64,000 bases of DNA, taken from positions 125,654,822-125,718,821 of the forward strand of contig OX578147.1 of NCBI GenBank assembly GCA_951213105.1, read 5' to 3'. A program made the position numbers and the translations under genes. The notes under the pieces were generated by a model. The model did no database searches and was not told where the DNA came from. It saw only the letters and a list, made by a program, of their open reading frames with translations. This document shows positions 1-10,318 of the stretch, in pieces (the stretch's first letter is position 1; each line of letters starts with the position of its first letter). Source of the DNA: Amaurobius ferox. Lineage: Eukaryota; Arthropoda; Arachnida; Araneae; Amaurobiidae.

Positions 1-24
1 GCTAAGTCAAATGAATAAAACAGG

Positions 25-310
25 GTGGGACGGACCAGTAATTAGTCAGCGAGGAATGCATTCTGACGACCCGAGTTCGATTACCGCTTTTACCCAAACT
101 GTCCCCGTGTTTACGTGGAGTACGAGCACGCTACATATGTGGGCCCGTAAGTCCTACCGATAGATTGGTGGTTGGGGAAGGAGTGTACGGTTCCTGTGGT
201 TGCCGCTCCCACTGGGTTGCGGTTTAAAGTGGGTAACGCTTTCCTACCGTACAAACAGATACCTTACACCTTCCGGTAGATCGGACGGTCTGGATCGAAG
301 ACGAAGAAGG
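25..310 (+). repeat. tRNA-derived SINE, copy 1
   Basis: This is a full-length member of a SINE family with several copies in the window. A degenerate pol III box A lies near 39-54 and a box B-like GAGTTCGATTACC near 72-84. A conserved body follows with a GTGTTTACGTGGAGTACG segment, a TTGGTGGTTGGGGAAGGAG segment, and a tail ending in (GAAGAC)(GAAGAAGG). The family is recognised by alignment to the copies at 318, 13413, 26903, 49880, 50346 and 57583. It is non-coding and would depend on a LINE for movement. Confidence 0.75.
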
Positions 311-317
311 ATTGACA

Positions 318-531
318 TATGGGTTGGATAGCCCATTGGTTAGCGTACGGGGACTTCACTCGGACGACCTGAGTTCGATTCCGGAATTTGTTCAAACTCT
401 CCTTGTGTTCAAGCGGAGTACGGGCACTTTAAATATGTGGGTCCATAAGTTTTTCTGAGAGATTGGTGGTAAGGAAACGGACCTTACAACTTCGAGCAGG
501 TCAGACGGCCAGGGTCGAAGAAGAAGAGGGG
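318..531 (+). repeat. tRNA-derived SINE, copy 2 (internally deleted)
   Basis: This is the second SINE copy, directly downstream and in the same orientation as the first. Box A is near 338 (TTGGTTAGCGTACGGGG) and box B near 368 (GAGTTCGATTCC). About 80 bp of the central body between the TTGGTGG motif and the ACCTTACA motif is missing. The tail is (GAAGAAGAAG). The mariner remnant starts within a few tens of bases of this tail. Confidence 0.72.
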
Positions 532-540
532 TTAGCACTG

Positions 541-1640
541 AAACAGTGTGTTGTAGATCGAATGAATTCGACTTTTGGCGATGAAGCACCATCCAAATAA
601 ACAATTTACAACTGGTTTAAAAAATCCCGATTGGACGTAAAAGTCTCAGCGATGAGTTTCGTGAAAGTCGACGCCAGAAAACAGTGATGCTGTTCAACAG
701 ATGTTCACTTTAGATCGTCATGTCACATATGATGAAACTGAGGTATCTTTGAACATTTCAAGAAATCCCAGTGTATTCTATTCTACATGATCATTTAAAA
801 GTCAAAAAGGTATGTGCGTGTTGGATTCCGCACAATTTACCTCAAGTTCAAAAGGATGCTCATGTAAAATGGAGGAGGGAAAATCTCAAAAGATGCTTCT
901 AAACATTTCTTTGACATTGTAACAGGTGACGAAACGTGGATTTATTCCTACGAACCCAAAACAAAACAATCTACTGTTTGGGAGTTTTAAAATAAACTAA
1001 ATCCTACAAAAGTTGTTCTTGCACGAAGTGTTTCACAGAAAATGATTGTTTCAAATTTTGGTAAATCCGGTCATACCGCAATCGTAGCTTGGAGGATAAT
1101 TGCTGATAGTAAATGTTGACTGATATACGACAATTTGTTTGCCTGAAATAGTTGCCCAAATCATAAAAAAATAATGCGAAATATCGCATCATTCTTCATC
1201 ATGACAATGCAAGCTCACACAGTGCATGTCAAAATACCAAATGTTTGAAGCATGAAAAAATGGATTTGATGAGTCATTGTCCGTATTCGCCTAATTTAGC
1301 ACTCAGTGATTTTTCTTGTTCCCAACAATCAAAAATAAAATACTTGGTCAACGAGTAAACAGCCCAGAAGCAGTTGAAGCTTATAAATTACGTGTTTCTG
1401 CTGTACCAACATATAAATGGCATAGCTGTTTTGAAAATTGGTTTATTCGAAGAAAAATTGTATTGATGCTAAAAGCGAATATTTTGAAAAGAAATCAAAC
1501 GATTTATTTCCATACACAAATAGAATGTGCATTATTTTATATAAACTGCAATACGAGCGTACTTACTTCAAACTGGAATATAAAAATTATTGAGTATCTT
1601 TCAAACTTTTATATTGCTAACTATAAAACTACTTAAAATG
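541..1640 (+). pseudogene. mariner (DD34D) transposase, broken
   Basis: A mariner-family cut-and-paste transposase remnant. Translated pieces in shifting frames match the family in order. A helix-turn-helix part (FGDEAPSK, then YNWFKK, then SLSDEF) lies at 560-660. The first catalytic motif VTGDETW has its Asp at 928-930. The second motif HHDNASSHS has its Asp at 1203-1205. The third motif YSPNLALSDF has its Asp at 1308-1310. The last two Asp are in one frame with 34 residues between them, as expected for DD34D. Stops and frameshifts separate the first and second motifs, and another frameshift falls just after the third. The C-terminal region (PTIKNKILGQR) continues to about 1474 in a new frame. 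All three catalytic Asp survive, but no functional protein can be read. I did not find convincing terminal inverted repeats. Confidence 0.85.
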
Positions 1641-1844
1641 CACGTTTTCAACAGGAAAATGCTATTATTTATATTTTGCTGACGTACAGTACAATTTTTT
1701 TCCCCAATATTTTAAATATTTTTAAGAACCGGCAATCAGTTTAATTTCATCGCCAGTCTCTCATGTCTCTTTTGATTTTCAGAACATTAAATTAGTTCTT
1801 TTATTCATTGAAAAAATTTTGTTGTGATACTTGGGCAATATTTT
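1641..1844. other. AT-rich spacer
   Basis: No coding or repeat signal is recognised between the mariner remnant and the next repeat fragment. Confidence 0.4.
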
Positions 1845-2270
1845 TTTTTTATTTTGACGACCAACAATTCGCCAATAGTCATTTATATATAAGAAAAGCT
1901 CTTCTCTCTGAAGGTAACGCTTGTTGATAAAATGGTGTAATTGGGACCTCATTTAATGAAATATGAAATTTCGACCTCGGTTGATAGAAATATTGTCGAA
2001 ACTGCAAAAATAGCGCTAAATTAATGGAAATGATGCAGATTGATGAATTAATCATTAAAATATTCTAATATATGGTCAATATTGCTTATTGTGAAAGCTA
2101 TCAATATTGATAATTTCCATTGTAGTGTAGCACGAAATATAAGTTATTTCGGTACTTCGAAACAGTTTTATAAGTTGTCATCTAGAAAAGATTTCTGTGC
2201 AATTCAATGTTGAAAACATTGTGCCGTATATATTATACATCATAATTTATTATTAAAAATGTATGTATAA
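1845..2270 (+). repeat. diverged Helentron-like (type 3) fragment
   Basis: This aligns with the 3' half of the element at 36044-37741. Shared blocks include GACGACCAACAATTCGCCAA, then the stretch ending TCATTTATATATAAGAA, then GGTACTTCGAAACAG, then the GTGCCGTATATATTATACATCA segment. It lacks the 5' hairpin end and the 3' terminus. It is useful because it provides the uninterrupted version of the site where a DNA transposon sits at 36670. Confidence 0.65.
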
Positions 2271-3636
2271 AATAACAAGAAAGATCAATCATGCATAAAG
2301 CATGGTTATGAAACACTTTCCAACTGAAATGCAATTTTATTTAAACATCATTAAAATGCGATACATTCAGAGGTGATACTATTTTAATTATTACAGAACA
2401 ACAATAATTTGTTTCATACTTGAAAACTTAAAACATCGTAGAAAAAAATGAACTTTATACATATAACGTCATCGAAATATAAATCGTCTGGATCTCTATG
2501 TAAAATCAGTGAATACTTTATTCATCCACATTTATTCCAGACTCCAGAGTAAAATAATTTTGCGTGAAAAAATTCAGCAATTCTTATACAACTCATCTTA
2601 CAACCACTTGTTTACATTCTGCGTCCATTAAAATTAAACTTCGTTATAGAAATAATAAAAGTTTGATAATCATTTAAACTCAAAAATATTGTAATTGCAT
2701 TGGCGCAGAATTTTGATGCACAGATTATACACAAAAATAAAACGTTTTAGGACGGATGCAACACTAAATATAAATTTAAAAGAACTTTAAAAATCATGAT
2801 TTTTTCTCTGAGAAAAAAAAAAAGATGGATGCCATATATTATGAAGTGAGTCACGTGATCTCTTCATATTATATGCCTGTAATTATTATTTTAATTTTTA
2901 TTTAACATAACTGAACATATTTCGCTGATTTTTTTTTATATATTTAATGGGATAATTTTAATATTTCCTAAAATTTTCGAAGCAATTCGAAGAATTTTAA
3001 ATTCACTTAAAAAATGCTTGGTCCCATAGGACTTAATATATTTCATTTTTTCAACCCGGGTTCAATCCAAAACTGATTGGGTGATATTATTTTATTTACA
3101 TTCCCACAGATCGTCCCAAGAACATACTAAAGTTTCATTTTGATAAAGTCATTTTTACGGCAGTTATTGTTCGAAAGGTTAGACAGAATGAGCAAAGTCA
3201 TAACACTTCTCAAATAAGTTTTAAAGTGTTAATAAAAGTGGAATGCCTTCCGAATGTGCGTTAGAGAACTAGGTGTGCGCAAGCGCAGTGATATTTTCGT
3301 TGCTGAAAGTGGTCGTAATCATCTGTTTATCGTAAATATATTACGAGTTCCAGGATAATTTTAATCAGAAGTTTCCATCTTAGATACCCGGAAAATCTAG
3401 GTACATTTTCATGTCTGGCAGCCAATATCAGGAAAACTATAACTTTCAAAAGATATGCAAATTGTTCTTTATTTAAAATTGCTGCGTACTTATTTGGAGC
3501 AACTTTTTTGATAAGAAACGGTCTGCCAAGCCAAGACGATCATTTACGGGGCGCCTATGGTAACATCACTTATCTCCACATGAGATTTTTAGCAATTGTC
3601 CATGTTTGTAAAATAGCAATATGCGATGATTCACTT
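2271..3636. other. AT-rich intergenic DNA, nothing recognised
   Basis: Homopolymer-rich, no long ORF, no recognisable repeat family. It forms the left flank of the inverted-repeat-bounded unit. Confidence 0.4.
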
Positions 3637-3643
3637 TGACACT
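3637..3643. repeat. candidate target-site duplication, left (TGACACT)
   Basis: TGACACT abuts the outer end of the left inverted repeat and recurs at 10319-10325 directly outside the right inverted repeat, in the same orientation. With one extra base, the two flanks read TGACACTA and TGACACTC. Confidence 0.55.
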
Positions 3644-4365
3644 AGTAGTTATAAATTGGGGGTTCCAGTCCAAAGAGGGGAGGCGGTGCCGTGCGGTGCC
3701 AGAGGAGAGGCCCTCTTTGGGAGGAGGGTCCCTCTTTGAGGGGATCCTCTTTGGGAGGATGCCTCTCTTGAGCCGCCTCCCCTCTTTGGAGTGTCTTCCC
3801 TCTTTGGAGTGGACCCTCCTTGGAGGGTCTTGAGACCCCCAGGAGGGAGGATGCCTCTCTTGAGAGGATCCTCTTTGGGAGGATGCCCCACTCCCCTTAT
3901 TTGGAAGTTTGGTGAGGCGGTGCAGCACCGGATGCCTCTTTCGGAAGAGGGCAATTGCGAAGTCTTTCACAGTATTGTGAAAGAGGTATGATGACTCATA
4001 CGGAGTGAGTTTCACTTTACTCTTGAGAGGGAATGTCACAATCGCTGACTAACCCTTGACCTGAGGAAGTGGTTTCAAGGGATGTCGCAATCACACAATC
4101 TGGAAATGACGTGTCGCGCCTTGGAGCTCCTTAGCACACGTCCCCCCTCTCTGCTGGTCAGCGACAGAGTGAAAGATCTTATCAGCGTGACGTAGTTAAA
4201 GCGCCCTCTGGCGAATTTTGATGAAGTGCTGCCATCTATCGGCATTTTTTTTTCCCAAAAGAATTTAATGTTTCACTGGTCAGGAGCTGGATTCGAACTT
4301 GGGCCCAACTGATTAGAAGCCGCGCGTCTTACCATCGTGCCAAAGCACCCGTGCTTTATAAGAAG
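3644..4365 (-). repeat. left long inverted-repeat arm
   Basis: This is the reverse complement of 9609-10318 with only scattered mismatches and small indels. One is a ~9-10-bp tandem insertion (GTGCCGTGCG) near 3689-3699 that is missing from the other arm. The outer ~280 bp is strongly GC-rich and made of short purine/pyrimidine subrepeats related to CCAAAGAGGG and GAGGATCCTCTT. The middle has a TGTCGCAATCACAC region. The inner end (reading minus) is a tRNA-like head (4352 down to ~4275). Identity with the other arm stops sharply at GAAG around 4365. Confidence 0.85.
4274..4352 (-). repeat. tRNA-Arg(TCT)-like head in left arm
   Basis: On the minus strand the sequence has a D-arm-like GGCACGATGGTAAGACG, an anticodon-loop-like GGCTTCTAATCAG, and a T-arm-like AAGTTCGAATCC. 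The CTTCTAATCAG stretch is the typical anticodon arm of tRNA-Arg with anticodon TCT. The T stem and acceptor stem do not pair properly, so this is a tRNA-derived promoter region and not a working tRNA gene. Confidence 0.55.
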
Positions 4366-4499
4366 TTATCTTCGAAGTGTACCTTATCAGTGGAAGCTAG
4401 ATTATTTTTCAAAGTTCATTCGAATCGCTCGGTGAATAGCGATGCACTTTATAAAGGGTGCGTTTTAAAACAGAATGCTACGGAGTGAATATAAAATTG

Positions 4500-5760
4500 C
4501 GTATTATAACATTATGATTTTTTTTTAAAAACAAATGTATACACAAACTTTAAAAACACGAATGTAATAATTAGCTAAAATTGTATTCAGTGGATTTTTT
4601 TTTTAAATAAATCTAACTATCAATACGATTTTTATAATAATAACGAAATAATTTCGAATGTTTAAAAACAAATTGATTACGGATTTCCAATGAACACACA
4701 AATAGTGTTCAGTGAATACCATTCGACCATTCTGAGTGTTGTGTATCTAAAAACAAATGTATACACAAGCTTTAAAAACACGAATGTAATAATTAGCTAA
4801 AATTCAGTGGATTTTTTTTTTTTTTTTTTTTAAATAAATCTAACTATCAATACGATTTTTATAATAATAACGAAATGATTTCGAATGTTTAAAAACAAAT
4901 TGATTACGGAGTTCCAATGAACACACAAATTGTGTTCCGTGGACACAAAATGGTGTTAAGTGAATAGCATTCAACCCTTTATGTGTTGTGTATCTAAAAA
5001 CAAATGTATACACAAACTTTAAAAACATGAATGTAATACATAGCTGAAATTATGTTTTGTGAACAGGATTCGACCCTTTCAAGTGTTGTGTATCTAAAAA
5101 CAAATGTATACACAAACTTTAAAATAGCGCATTTAGTTAAAATGAAGTGAACAAGATTTGACCATTCTAAGTGTGTGTGTGTGTGATTTTTTTTCTTTTT
5201 ATAAAAATAATAATGAAAATTAGAACTCACGGAACGACGTCTTCACTACCCGCTGGTCAAACTTCAAATGAGTGATACACTCTCATTACGCTATTAAAAA
5301 TTAGATATTATCTATAATGACGTCAGCAGTATGAGGTGTTGCCACCTATTTTTTCTAATAATATATTTTAATAGTTGGATACTTCAAGGGTCTGATTTGG
5401 TACACGTAATCTGAAATACATCATTTTAATGATATTACGCATTGAATATGATTCGGCCATTTTTTAAATGGTGGATGTAATTGAAATATCGAAGTTTAGA
5501 ATTTAACAAACTAACGAATTTTCACCCCCAAAAATTTTAGCATTCAGTTTAAATAAAACCCAATGAATATGATATCACCATTTTAACATCGTAATTTTAC
5601 TACCATTATAGAACTTAGAAGTGAGTGTACATTATTTTTTTCAGGACACCAACACATTTTAAAATCTATTGAATAGGAATAGACCATTTTGCACATACAT
5701 GTACCTAGATTTCAACACCCGGTATTAAAACCTGCTAAACATGAAACGAGTAAGTATTGT
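4500..5760. repeat. decayed tandem repeat array, ~100-120 bp unit
   Basis: A phrase like AAAAACAAATGTATACACAA recurs at about 4528, 4749, 4994 and 5095. A linked phrase (GTGAATA..ATTCGACCATTC, with variants) recurs at about 4713, 4957, 5058, 5148, 5447, 5562 and 5672. Spacings of about 100-120 bp, or twice that, indicate an old tandem array whose right part has decayed. Short ORFs read through it come from the repeat. Confidence 0.6.
5224..5350 (+). repeat. R block 1 with a CRE-type site
   Basis: One of three related ~125-bp blocks inside the inverted-repeat unit. It holds ACTCACGGAACGACG, then CAAATGAGTGATACACTC, then AAAAATTAGATATTATCT, then TGACGTCA at 5318-5325. R block 2 is very similar; R block 3 is more distant. 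TGACGTCA is the consensus ATF/CREB site and TTATCT a GATA-type site, but a regulatory role is only inferred. Confidence 0.5.
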
Positions 5761-6102
5761 GTGAGATTTTATCACACTAACTTTCAAACTTTTTAAATTT
5801 TTAAAAATGTCCGAAATAGTTGTATTTCATCGGTAGACATAAATTGTATGGAACACATTTTTATGAAAAAAATATCTGTTTCGACAGCTTTTAAAAATAG
5901 ATTTCTACAGTTGTACACTACGGTTCTAGAATTTTCTAAATACGAATCGACTGTTTGAACTACCAATGGTGGTTTTACCGATGCAAATATTTACAGGACA
6001 AATATTTCAATGAAACCGAACTTAGTTGAAGCTTCTAAGTTTGAATATTTAGAATCATTTCATATAATTTTTATATTCACATTGAAAATAGTTAACAAAA
6101 TT
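5761..6102. other. AT-rich spacer inside the unit
   Basis: No ORF of note and no recognised repeat. Confidence 0.4.
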
Positions 6103-6224
6103 GGAACTCACGGAGCGACAACTTACTGTCCACACTCCAAATGAGTGATACACTCTTATTACATTATTAAAAATTAGATCTTATCTATAATGATGTCATT
6201 ATGTTGCCGTATTGCCACCACACA
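6103..6224 (+). repeat. R block 2
   Basis: Close match to R block 1: ACTCACGGAGCGACAAC, CAAATGAGTGATACACTC, AAAAATTAGATCTTATCT, and TGATGTCA (one change from the CRE consensus) at 6191-6198, followed as in block 1 by a TTGCCACC motif. Confidence 0.5.
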
Positions 6225-7774
6225 ATTACTCTTTCCAAATTATGCATTTTTTTTTCTTTTTTCTTTTTAATAACTTGCTACTGTCTTATGCTATCCATTT
6301 TTTTTTTCATATAAGCAGATATTCCATATACCTTCTAAATGTTAAGTTGTAATTTAAAAAAAAAAAAAGCATTAGAGGTGTATTTTACGTCTGAATTCGT
6401 CCAAGTGGAAATCCGACGATTGCAAATGCATGATTGCATCCTTACATTTCAATAGACACCACTAAAATGTGTGGATCTTATTTTGAAAAAGCTGCTCTCA
6501 GAAAGAATATGTATATGAATACATATTTTCCATAAATATACCCCCTCCCCCCACAATACACACATCATGCAGGCCAAAGACTCACCCAGAATACATTCCA
6601 AATCGGCTCTATAGCTTATCGCGCTTATCAGTGTAACAGATAGTGACCCAAAGTTCATGTTCGCAAAGCGAGTTAATTGCAATGTTATTGTTTTAAGCAG
6701 TTCCCATATTTAAATGAAAAATTTATCAAATTATACAATACATACAAGAGCTGGAAGATCTTAGCATTTCAATATTATAGAATACTCACGAATGTTTTTT
6801 TTTCTCCCCATTTAAAATTATCAAATTTTAATGCAATTTGACAAAAATTGCACAATACTTAGTGTATGACTATCAAATAAGAGCTAGGTTTTATTGTTAC
6901 AACAACGTTTAAGATCATTAAACGAGTATATATATATATATTTTTTTTTAAAAGAAGAATAGTATATAACTTACTGTTTTTAAGGATAGGTGATTGTTAA
7001 CATTGAATTTAAATGAATGAGTGACCCTCTGAGACAAGTACAGTACATTGCAATAACATTAAAAAATATGAAAGATATGCAATTAACACCTTAAAAGAAA
7101 CATGTAATGAGTTTTGATATCTTAATACGAGACATTATTGACATGCACATAGAAATGTCACAATTTTGTGGCTATAGGTGCTCCATAAGACCCCTCTGCT
7201 CTTAATAAATGATCCCATTTGAATGTACATATTTAACAACACACAGAAAATGACAGGACCACAACAAAATTTTACACCTATTACAGAATAACTCCCAACT
7301 TCGTAGATTTTTAAGAAACTACAGTCGAATTTTCACCGATTCTTAGAGATTGAAACACAGCATTGTTTATGAATCTTCATACTTTAGAGAATGGAACATA
7401 AATTAGCATTTATTTTGAATGAATTCAGAATTTTGACATTGATTATAAATTTATGATTTAAACTCTGTAAAGTGTAAATATCTTTTGTCATGAAACTCAC
7501 ACTGTAGACATTTGATACGATTCGAATAAATCTATTTTTAATTTTTTATATTTTATTTTAAAAAGTGAGATTAGTAAACCTGTTACACTTGAATGCATAG
7601 ATACATAACTCACAACAATATAACATTTCTTAAATGGAACATGCTAAAAAAAAAAAAAAATTAGCTAATGAGTATAAATAAGGAATTCAATTTGAAAGAT
7701 AAAAACCATTTAATGAATCTATTATTAATGAAATACACATTAACCATTATCACTTGTACATTTAAACAAATAAG
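6225..7774. other. AT-rich 3' flank of the PC4 gene
   Basis: No second gene is recognised. It contains long A and T runs, a short TA run near 6926-6940, and a possible polyadenylation signal for the minus-strand gene (AATAAA on the minus strand at about 7552-7557, ~220 nt past the stop). Short ORFs here show no family match. Confidence 0.4.
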
Positions 7775-8926
7775 TTAAAATAATTTCCTTATCGCACTTT
7801 CATAGTCCTCTGATTTGAATGACTCGAAAAAATGTCTATCATAGCAGTAAAAGACTTCTTCACCACGCAACAAAACTTTCTTAGCAATGTTATTAATGTC
7901 AAGATTTAGAAGTACTTGTTCAGACACTCTGTCAAACATTTGTAATGGAGTGCTGTAAAGACATTCATGGTAACTTAAATCTTCAACTTGACCAACACAG
8001 CCAACACATTTGAAAAGTTTTCTTACATGACACATGATGTTGTCATGAATACAAGAGATTAATTGTTCGAATGCAAAATTTTTGTCACAAATAAGTGATG
8101 GTAGAAAGGTTATAGTGTTCTTTATTTTTAATATTTGAGCAGGAAGCCACTCTATAAATATACTTTCTCGAAGATGTATACTAATGTTGTTAACACTATT
8201 CTGTAAACATGCTATTTGATTTTTATCTAAGGTAATATGACACTGTGTTAGACAAAATTTTGAATCATATAATTGAATTATTTTCTGCAGATGCAATTTT
8301 CCGTTGTCATTGAAACAGAACAACTCATTGCGACTGACGAAAGAGGTATCTACATATAGAATATTGAACGACCACAATTTTTGAGAAAATTCACTCCATG
8401 TAGCCGGTGACAGTGTAACACCTTCACGCGTAGGCTGTAATTCATTTCGATCGTTAGAGAGATATTTCCATATATACACTTTTAACTTCCCATGACGAAG
8501 TTTCAAATACACATACACATTAGAACCTAAATGCCAACGACGGAGTGCATCTTGCATAAAATCTGAAGAAGTAGATTCAGTCGAAACTGATTCTGCATTG
8601 GAAGATAACAGTCCACTATGTGTTAGAGCACAAGAAAGTAGATCATGAGTTGAGTTTTGAACCTCGGTGAGAACTTGTGAATTGACAACGGTAGATGTTT
8701 CTTCTGGGGTTTTGGAAGACATAAGATAGGTTTCTAGCCAATCCACAGCAAATTTTTGTGAGGGTGAATTAATCACATCTGAGACAATGTCCACAGATTT
8801 TGTTTCTTCTAGGGCAGGAACAGTCAACTCCGCACTATTTACACTAGAAATTATTTGCTCGAGTGATGGCATACTTTGAATTTTAGACATTCTTTTTAGA
8901 TAGTAACATCCAACTACGACATTCAC
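7775..8926 (-). CDS. PC4 (p15) domain protein, 383 codons, single exon
   Basis: An uninterrupted ORF and the only long intact one in the window. Residues ~135-187 fit the transcriptional coactivator p15/PC4 family. A beta-rich stretch with the HGKLKVYIWKYL segment is followed by ELQPTREGVTLSPATW and a helix. Family members bind single-stranded or melted DNA and act as coactivators or replication/repair factors. Residues ~200-250 (FCFNDNGKLHLQKIIQLY, then ITLDKNQIACLQ) look like a second, degenerate PC4-like repeat. The N-terminal ~130 residues are Ser/Thr/Glu-rich and probably disordered, which is a usual PC4 feature. The last ~130 residues, with cysteines at 300-322 (CHVRKLFKCVGC), are unrecognised. 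The second Met (codon 13, ATG at 8890-8888) has A at -3 and is the likelier start; the first has T at -3. No transposase-like residues are seen. It lies in the inverted-repeat unit, and whether it is host-derived or a passenger is unknown. Confidence 0.8.
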   Translation of the reverse strand: MNVVVGCYYLKRMSKIQSMPSLEQIISSVNSAELTVPALEETKSVDIVSDVINSPSQKFAVDWLETYLMSSKTPEETSTVVNSQVLTEVQNSTHDLLSCALTHSGLLSSNAESVSTESTSSDFMQDALRRWHLGSNVYVYLKLRHGKLKVYIWKYLSNDRNELQPTREGVTLSPATWSEFSQKLWSFNILYVDTSFVSRNELFCFNDNGKLHLQKIIQLYDSKFCLTQCHITLDKNQIACLQNSVNNISIHLRESIFIEWLPAQILKIKNTITFLPSLICDKNFAFEQLISCIHDNIMCHVRKLFKCVGCVGQVEDLSYHECLYSTPLQMFDRVSEQVLLNLDINNIAKKVLLRGEEVFYCYDRHFFESFKSEDYESAIRKLF

Positions 8927-9364
8927 AGTATAAGATTTATTTTTAAAACACTAACATCTTAAAACATTATAATTTTGTCACAGCTATGAGCGAAGCAAAC
9001 CTATCCACACAACCTCCAAAGTTGAAATGACTTATCAAACAACTTCATAAGTATAATCACGTAACCTAAATCGAGTGTCGTGTGCAAACAGATCACATAA
9101 GATATGAAGTGATTAGAACTTATAATTTTTAATGAATCGTACAACATTAGATTGTGGTAAATACAATTGTTATCTACATGACAAAATTTCTATATTATTT
9201 CATTCAGCTTCGAAATCATAGAGTGAAAATATGTACCAAACTTACTTAAAGTTCCGAATTTTAAATCACATTAACATTATATACTTAGAAAAATTTTATA
9301 TATATTTTTATAACTTTAGGTGATATGTATCACGCGGAATATACAAGAATAACTACCAAAAACA

Positions 9365-9535
9365 CGAAAATAACTAACAGTATGAGGCCTTCACAAGTCG
9401 GCATCCAAACTAGAAATGAACGATAAACACACTAATTGCAACAATTAGATGAGAGCTTATCAGTTCTTATCTTATCTAAGATTCCACATAAAATGACGTC
9501 ATCACTCCAAAGTTCACAAGATGACGTCATTGGTC
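9365..9535 (+). promoter_or_regulatory. R block 3, upstream of the PC4 gene, with two TGACGTCA sites
   Basis: This more distant relative of R blocks 1 and 2 lies 440-610 bp upstream of the PC4 gene start. It has CTTCACAAGTCGGCATCC, an AATTAGATGAGAG stretch, several TTATCT motifs, and two perfect TGACGTCA palindromes at 9494-9501 and 9522-9529, 28 bp apart. These could be ATF/CREB-type sites controlling the gene; this is inferred from the motif and position only. Confidence 0.35.
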
Positions 9536-9608
9536 CAAGGTTCGCAAGATAGCCATTTGGCCTTTTAAAATTAAGAAGTAATTAAAAATCGATAGTAATT
9601 AAAAAATT

Positions 9609-10318
9609 CTTCTTATAAAGCACGGGTGCTTTGGCACGATGGTAAGACGCGCGGCTTCTAATCAGTTGGGCCCAAGTTCGAATCCAGCTCCTGACCAGTG
9701 AAACATTAAATTCTTTTGGAAAAAAAAATGCCGATAGATGGCAGCACTTCATCAAAATTCGCCAGAGGGCGCTTTAACTACGTCACGTTGATAAGATCTT
9801 TCACTCTGTCGCTGACCAGCAGAGAGGGAGGACGTGTGCTAAGGAGCTCCAAGGCGCGACACGTCATTTCCAGATTGTGTGATTGCGACATCCCTTGAAA
9901 CCACTTCCTCAGGTCAAGGGTCAGTCAGCGATTGTGACATTCCCTCTCAAGAGTAAAGTGAAACTCACTCCGTATGAGTCATCATACCTCTTTCACAATA
10001 CTGTGAAAGACTTCGCAATTGCCCTCTTCCGAAAGAGGCATCCGGTGCTGCACCGCCTCACCAAACTTCCAAAAGAGGGGAGGGGGGCATCCTCCCAAAG
10101 AGGATCCTCTCAAGAGAGGCATCCTCCCTCCTGGGGGTCTCAAGTCCCTCCAAGGAGGGTCCACTCCAAAGAGGGAAGACACTCCAAAGAGGGGAGGCGG
10201 CTCAAGAGAGGCATCCTCCCAAAGAGGATCCTCTCAAAGAGGGACCCTCCTCCCAAAGAGGGCCTCTCCTCTGGCACCGCCTCCCCTCTTTGGACTGGAA
10301 CCCCCAATTTATAACTCC
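9609..10318 (+). repeat. right long inverted-repeat arm
   Basis: Reverse-complement partner of 3644-4365. In this orientation the order is TTATAAAGCACGGG with the tRNA-Arg-like head (9621-9700), a GCCGATAGATGGCAGCAC segment, then GCCAGAGGGCGC, then the GC-rich subrepeat block (10070-10290), ending AACCCCCAATTTATAACTCC. A ~140-codon open frame from ~9883 exists in both arms, but it is biased by the stop-free subrepeats and has no domain, so I do not call it a gene. Confidence 0.85.

Larger units (their letters stand above)
3644..10318. mobile_element. 6.67-kb unit with ~710-bp terminal inverted repeats enclosing a PC4-domain gene (candidate transposon)
   Basis: Two near-identical arms (3644-4365 and 9609-10318) lie in opposite orientation. 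They enclose 5.2 kb with a single intact gene on the minus strand and no transposase, polymerase or integrase that I can recognise. The outermost bases pair (left AGTAGTTATAAATTGG, reverse complement of right GGAGTTATAAATTGG). Both outer flanks carry TGACACT, as a target-site duplication of 7-8 bp would look. Neither arm alone shows a matching direct repeat at its own two ends. Long inverted repeats with an 8-9 bp duplication are known from Mutator-like, hAT-like and foldback elements. Assignment to any of these is not possible here. The alternative is two independent insertions of a solo ~715-bp repeat in opposite orientation. Confidence 0.5.

Noticed and set aside
6449..6682. 77-codon minus-strand ORF downstream of the PC4 gene
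   Set aside because: No domain, no neighbour support, and a length expected by chance.
9621..9700. A functional tRNA-Arg(TCT) gene
   Set aside because: The anticodon arm and box B are convincing, but the acceptor and T stems do not pair. It is a tRNA-derived repeat head.
9883..10314. ~140-codon open frame in each inverted-repeat arm
   Set aside because: It runs largely through stop-poor CCAAAGAGGG-type subrepeats, is open in more than one frame, has no domain and ends differently in the two arms.
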